From the NCBI GenBank assembly GCA_018350325.1, contig JAEVLN010000003.1, positions 4,354,745 through 4,418,744 of the forward strand: 64,000 nt of DNA, written 5' to 3'. Shown one piece after another: positions 20,001-28,400 of this stretch (its first letter is position 1; every line of letters starts with the position of its first letter). Made by a program: the position numbers and the translations under genes. The DNA comes from Globodera rostochiensis. Taxonomy: Eukaryota; Nematoda; Chromadorea; Rhabditida; Heteroderidae. The notes below the pieces were generated by a model that made no database searches, was not told the origin of the DNA, and was given only the letters and a program-made list of their open reading frames with translations.

Positions 20001-20740
20001 TTATTTTAGGAGACTGGTCAAAAGTTTGGAGCAGCACCATTACGGTACTCACAGGGTTGCTCGTAGCTGAATTTCTTGTACGAATTTATTTTATGTTGAA
20101 ACGGCAATATGGCGGGAACCAAATGAACGAATGGTCTCAGCCAGATCCAAAGCCAAGTACAGAGCAGCACTCTGGTAAGCAAACCCTTCCTGAAATCAAG
20201 TTCACACCAATCAGTATTTTGCCCTCTTTAATCCCAAAGCTGGAAGCAAGCATTAACATGCTTCGCCTCACCAAGGTGCAACATCAAAGTGAAGCATTAC
20301 CCTTCACACCATGCAACATAAATGGTGAAGAAATTCTTGCTCTCGTGGACACCGGTTCTGAGGCGTCAGTTATTCCGTTTTCACTGGTGACAAGAATGTC
20401 AGTAGAGAAACGCACAGTGCAGTTGAAAGCAGCAAACATAAAACTGAAATCTGCTCTCTTAAAACCGGAAGTGGAAGTTTTATTAAAAATGTACATTCGC
20501 CAAATGACGATTGGTGGTAGTTCATGGAGCATTTCCGCTGAAATTCTGGTCGTAAAAGACGAAGAAATAACGTTCCACGGATTCCAAATGATTATGGGGA
20601 TGGACATAATCAAAAAATTGGGAAGAATTACGATGATCCCTGGGCAAGGGAGAATCATTTTTGAACCAAATACGCCTTTGGGCTGGCAGTCAAGTATGTT
20701 GCAGTCAGCTGATAGAAAGACAAAAAAATCCATCAGCTGA
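17090..20740 (+). CDS. Retroelement polyprotein: gag, env-like glycoprotein and protease in one frame (1216 aa)
   Basis: Residues 1 to about 300 are gag-like: an acidic start, then capsid-like helices and a Q/N/R-rich stretch. A CCHC zinc knuckle (CNYCGKIGHLANFC) sits at about 305-320. At about 445-463 a hydrophobic segment (LLMIVFFLTLIKSCPVFV) looks like an internal signal peptide. About 520 residues follow with many cysteines, N-glycosylation sites and a furin-like RGRR site near 722, ending in a transmembrane segment (TITVLTGLLVAEFLVRIYF, about 981-1003). This is the architecture of a class I-like envelope precursor, but I cannot assign the family. An aspartic protease follows with ALVDTGSEASVIP at about 1083-1096. 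Env between gag and protease in one open frame is unusual, because env normally lies downstream of pol. Confidence 0.75.
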   Translation: MTPPSLNPRSSEEVNEEEGGNNEDESYHDPLADDSQEFVALNTLTGIIGQLEVFGEDSVIAFDEWAERFGDYVGAVGRSWSDDEKIARLKMSLIGTPRQLFKQLTAAESANIGLAIRGIRLKLDSPQRRELTKRTLSLCKQRENETVSDFLKRLSPLVEMVNPSLNEQQRKEKVCEEFLDRVKPNIGFLIRLVGLNSVKDLDRVKAQAEELESLLLADRGQMPDSLGNTVQALSGQRAAFQQQVNNNNLPRMRPQFVSEANSTPFGNRNRNFNGTNQFGQYRNQNDRRPNNQQMQSQRRWSNRPVCNYCGKIGHLANFCRIRQAQFVRNRNTPQYGRDQRFGRNNNAAVASSSQQNPMNVSMLDSDQLIRAISNLGIMNQPSGSSVKEESTKAVNVITTIETQKVDKPSEEVQGTSSARVTELESPNPVVKASNWEGIGPKITKLLMIVFFLTLIKSCPVFVQANSDIPSPKNPIWCQTHVGGTVWSLPSFNPCPAPQTNQIQTPSKRAIWLYKPNAFQYEADAWACRKVQKNAQKHTSLSNVPIIEKLDPDQLDVEREECQQMIAHQKCSFGTLTKDGELFHTDNKIDLTPRAWLFGSFNWVSVSSENCYLFKTKIVTSFGSPSIQNSVGNSDHCPFGKGECLLDDKTFLVWNASSAKNCEFTPLGMFKGHMLGNTWISDKEPLLLTFEPQPKIVKSCNTNLTLSHQGYAIFNETSKKHRGRRETESIVTDSQLESELSYLSWQISETSRFSFVHAFNSICQHIMEAKRWALSAATAEPTTLARVIFNSSLLHAKNVGPGILKIWPCVEMKKDDFNFIPLGENSHAENECFEDLPMEFKSDGKVLTAFIVPKTMEIVAHSKKAPCLEFRRQLVKIDGELLYVDQLNARIEKAKINRMDTQGISEFVVPSIPRHTFHHLLLNNVSDLFTHLYLTNQIKISEVTYKILKKDGKTSVAPSEQWKVTKNEISRFILGDWSKVWSSTITVLTGLLVAEFLVRIYFMLKRQYGGNQMNEWSQPDPKPSTEQHSGKQTLPEIKFTPISILPSLIPKLEASINMLRLTKVQHQSEALPFTPCNINGEEILALVDTGSEASVIPFSLVTRMSVEKRTVQLKAANIKLKSALLKPEVEVLLKMYIRQMTIGGSSWSISAEILVVKDEEITFHGFQMIMGMDIIKKLGRITMIPGQGRIIFEPNTPLGWQSSMLQSADRKTKKSIS

Positions 20741-21485
20741 CTCATGGAGCAAAGCGGAAAGCTCTTCTCATAACATTTTTTCTCTCGCACCGAATACTTC
20801 AATTGTGTCGGCCACACTCAACTCGTTGCCCGTCAAATGTCTTATTGACACCGGAGCAACCGTCACTGTCGCACCAAAATCATTGGCCCTTCAACTGCAG
20901 TGCAAAATTTCTTCTTCTGAGATGCACGCGGTGAGTGCCTCCGGGCACGTTATAGATTTTCGGGAGAAAGCCGAGGCTAAACTTGAAATTGGAGGAAATT
21001 CGGTAAACATTACAATTCAGTTGGTCAATGACAGCGACTTTCATGCAGCTAAAGATTACCAAATTTTGCTAGGATGTGATTCATTCAAAAAGCTGCCTAG
21101 CATGACTTTCAATTTCGATAAAGGTACATTAACCATAGGAAAGGGTTGCGTCAAATTAGGACCCAGCAGAAAATTAAATTCCCTACGGGTTTCTGCTACC
21201 AAAAACTTCAGCATTTCACCAAACAGTCAGCAGATTGTAGAAGGGAGACTCGAGTCTCTATCCACAGTAAGCCGGGACGTGCTGATCAGCAGAAGGGATC
21301 AGCGCCTTATTAACTCTGAAATTGGGCTGTGCCCGTCAGTTAATACTCCTTTCGAGGGGTCAGTCAAGATTGCGCTCATGAATCCGTCCAACGAACCAAA
21401 AACATTCTTCAAAGGAATGCATTTAGCATTTGCCGATGAATTAGAGACAGATGAACAGGGGTTTTTGAGGGAAGAGCCTGATTAA
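20661..21485 (+). CDS. Retroelement second retropepsin-like protease and pol linker
   Basis: This ORF overlaps the end of the gag-env-protease ORF by about 80 bases in another frame, so a ribosomal frameshift is needed. It carries a second aspartic protease active site, CLIDTGATVTVAP, near residue 63, and LLGCDSF near residue 137. A gypsy-type linker leading to RT follows. Two retropepsin-like domains in one element are atypical. The first could derive from recombination between elements. Confidence 0.75.
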   Translation: MNQIRLWAGSQVCCSQLIERQKNPSADSWSKAESSSHNIFSLAPNTSIVSATLNSLPVKCLIDTGATVTVAPKSLALQLQCKISSSEMHAVSASGHVIDFREKAEAKLEIGGNSVNITIQLVNDSDFHAAKDYQILLGCDSFKKLPSMTFNFDKGTLTIGKGCVKLGPSRKLNSLRVSATKNFSISPNSQQIVEGRLESLSTVSRDVLISRRDQRLINSEIGLCPSVNTPFEGSVKIALMNPSNEPKTFFKGMHLAFADELETDEQGFLREEPD

Positions 21486-21516
21486 CAATCAAGTTTTTGC
21501 CCTTCAGTCGGACCCC

Positions 21517-22914
21517 ATGGAGACTGATCCGAACTTTAAAGTGGATTGGTCCAAATCGAATTTAATGAAAGAGGAATTAGAAACACTTAAATCACTAATT
21601 GACAGATTTTCAGACATTTTCAGTTCGTCTCAATACGATTTGGGCTCATTCACGGAAGGCCCCCACCATTTTGTCACAACCACGGAGGAACCAGTTTCCT
21701 CTCCCCCACGACGAATGCCATACAAATATAGGGATGAACTTAAACAACACATTGAAAAGCTGTTAGCAGCTGGAGTCATGATCGAGTCAGACACGCCGTG
21801 GGTCACACCATTCGTGGTAGTCCAAAAGAAGGACGGAGGCATCAGGCCGTGCCTGGATTTTCGAAAATTAAATGATGTAACCATACCGGACAGATATCCA
21901 TTGCCTAGGCTTGATGTGATAATGGAAAAAGTCGGTAATTGCAAATATTATTCATCCTTGGATCTGTCAAGTGGGTACCTGCAAATAAAGTTGTCGGAAG
22001 AGACATCGCGAAAATGTGGTGTTATAACAGAGGATAACGTATATCAGATGCTTTATATGCCATTTGGACTGAAGAATGCCACGGCAGCTTTCTCAAGAGC
22101 AATGGCAATCGTTCTTTCAGGCCTGGAGGAATGTGCCATTTCGTACGTTGACGACGTGCTTGTATTCACCAGAAATGGAACATTCGATGACCACCTTAAG
22201 TCCCTAACAAAAGTATTTGAACGATTTCGGCTTTACAATTTGAAACTCAGTCCAAAGAAATGCACATTTGCATCAAACACAATGAACTTTTTAGGTTTCA
22301 CCCTGACGAGCAATGGGTATAAACCCTCTCTTAGCAGAATTGAAATAATTCAAAATGAGGTTGCTCCTAAAAATGTGAAAGAAGTAAAGCGGTTTTTGGG
22401 TAAAGCTGGCTTTTATCGACGTCATATCGAAAATTTTGCAACCATTGCTGAACCACTTTTAAGCCTTTCGAGGCAATCAGTCAAGTTTGAGTGGAAGGAT
22501 GAGCAACAGAAATCTTTCGAAAAGTTGAAGGAACTGCTCACAAAAGCACCGAATCTCGTTTTCCCTAATTATAATCAGCCTTTTCACATTTTTACGGACG
22601 CCTCCCTCACTGGACTTGGCGGAGTTTTAATGCAAAAAAATGAAAGCTCCGACGGATTTTCGGCTATTTCTTACTGCAGCCGAACACTTTCAGCGCCAGA
22701 AAGACGATGGCCTGCCGTGCAAATTGAAATGTGTGCCATTATTTACGCTCTGCGCGAATTTAGACCGTTCTTCTTCTCCAGCGACGTTGAACTACACAGC
22801 GATCACAAACCTCTCGCCTTTTTACTAAAAAAAGCAGAGACTCACCCACATCTGGCACGGTGGTTGATCGAACTGCAAAATTATCAAATAAAAATAGTAC
22901 ATTCCCCGGATCCG
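21517..22914 (+). CDS. Reverse transcriptase / RNase H (Ty3/gypsy type), truncated before integrase
   Basis: The reading frame is open upstream of the first ATG and overlaps the preceding ORF. RT motifs are present in order: DGGIRPCLDFRKLN, YSSLDLSSGYLQI, MPFGLKNATAAF and the catalytic YVDD at about 210-213, then the thumb KRFLGKAGFYRRHI. RNase H follows with FTDASLTGLGGVL near 358 and SDHKPLAFLL near 427. Similarity stops at IKIVHSP (22911), where gypsy elements continue into an ADALSR-type linker and integrase. Beyond that the frame reads an unrelated, out-of-frame helicase sequence to a stop at 23175. Confidence 0.88.
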
Positions 22915-23633
22915 TGCGGGTCATCTCCCTCTACTCGGGACAGGCAGCCCAAATTGGACGTGAACTCAAGGCGCACGGACTCGATCGATTTGCGCTGTCG
23001 GCAACGGCCGACAGCATGCAAGGACATGAGAGCGACCTGGTTGTTGTCGTCACGACTGTCTCTCAACGGCAAACCAATCACCAGAGCACACGGAAGAGTC
23101 GGGGAAACGCGTTTTGGGGGGATCCGGCCCGGGTTAATGTGTCCCTCAGCCGGGGAAAGCACGGACTGGTCGTAATCGGGAATTTGATGGAATTAACCCA
23201 ATGCAAAATATGGGACCGTTTCCTTTCAAAGGCATTGGAAGGCACTGTTGTCGCTACGCCGTCATTCATTCGGGCCTCCATGGACGAGCAGTCGCATTAC
23301 AGCCGTGGAATATTGGTTGACAGAGACGGAAGCGTTCAGCAGGACTTCCGCTTCCACGCGGAGTGGAATTCGGTCAAAGCCAATCGCGAGGAGCACACAC
23401 CGCACAGCAGCCCTTCCGACAATCCCCTAATTCGGTTCTTTCCCCCTCCCCCTTTCCCTAGCCGAGATCAATGGCCGACACCTTCGGCGAGTACAAAGGC
23501 ACGGAGCAGTCCCTCAACTTCCGGAGTGGGCACACAGAGCAGCGCGCAGATGCAACAACCCGCGGCGAGATGCTTGATTTGCGATCAGCCCGGACATGGC
23601 ACTGGACAATGCCGCGGGGCGACCAAGCGATGA
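22914..23633 (+). pseudogene. Captured fragment of a UPF1-like SF1 helicase C-terminus
   Basis: From about 22916 one frame encodes VRVISLYSGQAAQIGRELK, LSATADSMQGHESDLVVVVT and VNVSLSRGKHGLVVIGN. These match the C-terminal RecA-like domain (AAA_12) of UPF1/ZNFX1-class helicases, including motif V (MQGxE) and motif VI (SRGKHGL). A low-complexity linker leads to a CCHC motif (CLICDQPGHGTGQC) and a stop at 23633, 47 bases before the right LTR. The N-terminal helicase motifs (Walker A, DEAD-like) are absent. The frame differs from that of RT, so it is not a fused pol domain. I read it as a host mRNA fragment captured inside the retroelement. Confidence 0.75.
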
Positions 23634-23680
23634 GATGGACCGAAGTGAAGTTCGGGACGAACTTGATGGAAGGGCGGACG

Positions 23681-24022
23681 TGTGAAGCCGAACCCAGTTG
23701 ACCACCAACAATCTGTTGTCCCCGCCCCCTCCCCCCGTGAGCACCGGACGTCCATTTAAGCGATCAGCCCCCAACGATCGGAAGAAATCCCACCCAGCAC
23801 TTGTGTGCCTTTTCTCTCTGTTGCGGACGATCGATCCTTCACCTTTTCCTTCACCGCCGATAAACATTTCCATCAGAGCTCTGCGGGGCTTGGGGTTCGG
23901 AAGGGGAGGACAGAAGCCCAGGGCCCGGGCGGCTTGTCCCCAAATGCCATCATCCCCACTCGTTCCCCAATGCCCATTCCCCTGTCCTTCCTCCCCTCAG
24001 TTATGGCGCCCCGGGCGCTTCA
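23681..24022 (+). repeat. 3' LTR of the retroelement
   Basis: A 342-bp copy of 15760-16101 with one visible difference. The sequence immediately upstream (GATGGAAGGGCGGACG) is a poor polypurine tract, consistent with a foreign 3' internal segment. ATAT follows the right end. Confidence 0.9.
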
Positions 24023-24599
24023 CTATATTAAGGCTAAAAAATTTATTAGTTTTTAAAAATCAAAATTTCGGTTTTAAAATAAAAATAGACCACCTAATGG
24101 TAGAATTTTTGTGGGAGTTTATTGAGAAAATTAACTGTACCAGACATTTTGCAAAAAATTATTTTTCAATTTATAAATTCATTAGTTTGCACGAACTTAG
24201 TTTATTTGATTTTTTACATCAAAAATTGCGAGAAATAATTGTGTTGCTTGCATAAATCGGTACTGCTCCCCCCCCCGAGCGATTTTCGACGCCTTTCAAA
24301 TATCATAACCCTTTATTTGACAAATTTACAAATTTAGTATCATTCAAAAGCTTAAGTGCTGTAAAATTAATGTTAATCGGACTAAATGCTTCAGTAACTT
24401 TTGAGACTGTCAGAAAACAAAATATTCCAAAATTTCAACTTTTTCGGAATTAGTAGTCTGTAACATTTTTGAAAGCTACTTGATCAATTAGCCTATAATT
24501 GCACCAAATATTCTAAAGACTTAGATCTTTTGAACTAAGATTTTAAAACTCGGTTGACTAAGAACCGAGTTATGGCCGGGGGGGGGGACGAAAAGCGCA

Positions 24600-25260
24600 C
24601 CCGACATAAATAGTCAAGAGTCAAATCAAGGCATGAGTCAGGGCAAAAATCAAGAGTCAATGGAAGTCAAGAGACAAGGCAGGTCAAGAAGCAATGCAGT
24701 AAGTCGAGGCAAGTCAAGAGTCAACGCAAGTCGAGATTTAATGCAAGCTAAGAGTCGTCAAGTCAAGACTCAATGCAAGTCAAAAGTGAAAACAAGAGAA
24801 AGAGTTAAAGCATAGTCGAGTTGAGAATCAATGCAATGCAAAGCAAAGCAAGTCGAGATTTAACGCAAGTCATGAGTCAAAGCAAGTCGAGATTCAACGC
24901 AAGTAAAGAGGCAGGGCAAGTCAAGAGTCAAATCAAGGCAAGAGTCAGGGCAAAAATCAAAAGTCAAGGGAAGTCAAGAGACGAGGCAGGTCAAGAAGCA
25001 ATGCAGTAAGTCGAGGCAAGTCAAGAGTCAATGCAAGTCGAGATTTAATGCAAGCTAAGAGTCGTCAAGTCAAGAGCCAATGCAAGTCAAAAGTGAAAAC
25101 AAGAAAAAAAGTTAAAGCATAGTCGAGTTGAGAATCAATGCAAGGCAAGTCAAGATCAAGGCAAGTCGAGATTCAACGTAAAGAGTAAATCAAGAGTAAA
25201 GCCTAGAGTCAAGGAAAGTCAAAGCAAGACAAGAGTCAAAGTAGTCGAGATCAAGGGGAA
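24600..25260. repeat. Degenerate purine-rich tandem repeat (CAAGTCAAGAGTC type)
   Basis: Imperfect iterations of AAGTCAAGAGTCAA-like units run for about 650 bp. A segment at 24641-24790 is repeated at about 24950-25110. Shorter runs of the same motif occur at 38760-38915 and 48993-49035. ORFs rich in K, S and R here are artefacts of the repeat. Confidence 0.7.
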
Positions 25261-25435
25261 AAGTTTTATACCAAAAGATGAAAGACAATGAAGAGCGGTT
25301 GGGTGCCGCGAAGCGGCAGCCAAACGCTCGTAGTAAGTCTAAAATAAATGCCCAAAATTTATATTTAATGGCGCTTGTGTCATTCGAAACAAATAAAAAA
25401 TGAATTTTTATACAACAAAAAATCACATTATTATT

Positions 25436-28400
25436 TCAAAACTCGTTGTCGATGTTTTCGTCGTCAAACCTGGATTTCGTCCAGTTGTTGTTGTTGTTGT
25501 TGTTGTTGTTGCCCTTCAGCTCCTTGGCCTGAAAGAATGGGCTTTTTTAAATATTGAATTTAAATGAGCCAACCCCCTAAATTAAATTGCTAAATGGATT
25601 TTAAACATTTTTATATTATAAATTGCCCAAAACTAACTGTTCACGGCGGACGCCTTTGCCAACAGCAATTGTGCAGCGCGTCCATGCCTTGGGCATGTTG
25701 GAGAAATGCCGGTTGGGCCTAGCCGAATCAGTCCGCTGTTGGCTAAACAAAAAATTAAAATCTAGGTAATTTAAACAAAAAATCTTTTTTGTACCCGAGG
25801 GAGGCTGAATTTGTACGAATGTTGGTGCCGGCGTTGAACTCTTAGAACTTGCCGACAACAGAGGCTCCTGGCAGTGGAAAATTGAGAAAAAAAAAATGCA
25901 CAAAATTGAAATGAAAACTTAAGATTTTTTGATAATTTGAATCAAAAATTTTATGAAAATTGGTTTGATTTGTTAGTTAATTAAGCTAAAGCAAAATAAA
26001 AACCGCAAAAAGTTCAAAAAGCAATTAAAAAATGCCTAAAAGGCGTGCACAAAAATTGAAAAAAGCCTGCGGGCACGTAAAGGCCAAAAGGACGTAAAAA
26101 ACGGGGAAAATATGCAAATGCGGAGGCACCTGATGAGCCTGCAGACTTGCGCGCTTTGAGAACGCGTTTTCAGAAATTCCGGGAAAAACGCTGCTTCCGG
26201 CGGAAGAACCGGTTGACACTCGACGTGCGGTGTCCACAGCCGCCGTCGGTGGTTTTCGATTTGAATTTGGCGTCACCACCGACGGCGACGTTTGGCCACC
26301 AAACGAAGAAGCCGTCGCCGTCGGTGCGGGCGCAGCATCGCCGCCACCGCCGCTGGCGGCCGATGACAGCGAGTCGCCGCCGCGTCGCATGCGCAGCCAC
26401 AGCACGGACTGGCGCCGCCGCGCGATGGCTGCTTCGTTGGCACGGACGGCGTCAAAAAGGCCGGCGACGGATGAGCCCCCTAATCAATTGGGGCGCCACA
26501 AATTCGATTTGTTAATTTTTACGAAATAAGCCCCAGAAATAAATGAAAATTTGTTATTTAGTAGAGACCGGACCGACCGAGTCTGTTATTGAATTATTGG
26601 GGCATTTTCGAGATTCTCGGGATTCGCATTAGCCGGGATCCCGACTCGGGATGGGCGGATTCCGTTTTCCGTTAAAAAGAAATCTTTCCGTTTTTTTTAT
26701 TTCCGCCCATCTCTGATCCCGAGCCCGAAAAATCGGTTTGGCCGGTCTCTACTTTCAAAGTACCAAATCTTGGTTTTCTAGGCTTAACGGAGACTCAGAA
26801 GCCGCCTTTCAACAAAATTTTACGCCCTAATGATGCCGCCGCCGCCGCTTCGTCTACAAAATCGACGGCCACCTGTTTGTTGCTCAACCGCATTTTGTTC
26901 AAAACATTGTTTGTGTTGTTGTTGTCGTCTTCATTATTGTTGTTGTTGCTGTTTTTGTTTCCGCTGTTATTGTTTTTGTTGTTGTTTATGTTTTTGTTGT
27001 TAACCAATGTTTTTTGTGGCGATGGCACAAAATGTTGTTGACGATGATGTTGGAAACATTGTTGGGGATGCAAAGAGTGTCGACGTTCATGTTGTTGTTG
27101 TTGTTGTTGTTGTTGCTTTAAGCAACCACAAAGTGTAAGGGTTTTAACTTTCACCAACAACAAACACAATGTTTTTATTTGAACAATGTTTGTTTCAAAA
27201 ATGTCATAAAAACATTGTTGTTTTGGATATTTTGTTTAAAAAGAGAACCTAAATTAAAAAAAACCCGGCCTGCCAACAAAAACCCAAGCAAACTTGCCAA
27301 AATGTTTCTCTCAAAACAATGTTTGGTTTTTGTTATTAAAAATCTAAACAAAGTTTGTTCAAACAATTGTTTAAAATTTAAACAATGTTTTCCAAACATT
27401 GTTTGTTCTACCATTATAAAAATGTGTTCCTTAATTTTGTTTTTTTATTTTGTTTGTTACTAAAAAATTTGTTTATTCAAATTATTCAATTACACTACCG
27501 TAATTACATAACATTTTCTCTACAGTACTTTTTTTGGGACGTCACAGCACCTCATTATATTGTAACTTTCACACCAAAAAATTGAAGCGCGGGTTAGTGG
27601 GAAATATAAAAAAAAATTATTTAAATTTGATTTTTTTGCCACCTGATGTGCCATCAAAGCAAAGTTCATGTCCATGCCGGGCAGAGACGGCGGAACGCCT
27701 CCGGTGGCGTAACTCTGGTATTGGAACTTCTTTTTGCTCTCGGAACGTCGTCGAACACACTTAAAATAAATTTGAAACTTCAATCATAACCTCCTCGAAA
27801 AAATTTCACCAATCAAGATTCGTTCGAGATCACTAAACCAAAAGTTCTGATTAAATTTAATAATATTTAGATCCAGCAGCTTAATTTACAACGGCACTGA
27901 CCTTCCGGGAGATGGCAATCAGAATGCACAGATTGATCACCGTCAACGCCACACCGGCCAGCGCCATCCAACCCCAATTCGGGTTGAATTCGGCACTTTT
28001 GCTGATGATGACACCCTCCGGCATTTTGGAAGGAAAAACTTGCTTAACGAACAAAGATTTTATTTTTAAAGAATTGTTTTTTACCGATTCTCCCGATTCT
28101 GGAGACGGTCTTTTCGTGGAAGAAACTGAAAAATTGGGGTAAATAATCAAAATCAATATTTCTTTCCATTAAAGACCAAATAACAGACCGAATTCCGGTT
28201 CCGGATTCCCGGGAATTTTTGGATCCGGAATTCCGGGCTTTTGACAAAAAAATCTGCTAAATACCCGCAAATTCACAAAATTTGTCTCACCCGTCGCTGC
28301 CTGCAACAATTTGTCGCGCAACTCTTTGGGAAAAGGCGTCGGTGGTGGCGGCGGAGGTGGCGGGAACGGAATGTTCGGGCGGGCGGCGGTGAACGAACGC

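Larger units (their letters stand above)
15760..24022 (+). mobile_element. LTR retroelement (Ty3/gypsy-type RT) with env-like region and captured helicase fragment
   Basis: Two 342-bp direct repeats (15760-16101 and 23681-24022) begin TGTGAAGC and end GCTTCA, with one visible difference, so insertion is recent. A primer-binding-site-like TGGTAGCACCGGATGCC starts at 16103, one base after the left LTR. ATAT flanks both outer ends as a possible 4-bp target duplication. The internal order is a small upstream ORF, gag with a CCHC knuckle, an env-like membrane glycoprotein, an aspartic protease, a second protease, RT/RNase H, and an out-of-frame piece of SF1 helicase with another CCHC motif. No integrase is present. 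The arrangement is unusual and suggests a chimeric, non-autonomous but recently mobile element. Confidence 0.9.

Noticed and set aside
22914..23633. A free-standing helicase gene
   Set aside because: It lacks the N-terminal helicase motifs, has no start or promoter context, begins exactly at the RNase H break and lies between the LTRs. It is a captured fragment.
24633..25009. Lysine/serine/arginine-rich frames as SR-type proteins
   Set aside because: They come from the degenerate CAAGTCAAGAGTC repeat and are interrupted irregularly.
26147..26529. Plus-strand Ala/Pro/Arg-rich frames at 26.2-26.5 kb
   Set aside because: They are antisense shadows of the GC-rich neuroligin cytoplasmic exon 26130-26479, which is phase-consistent with both neighbouring exons on the minus strand.
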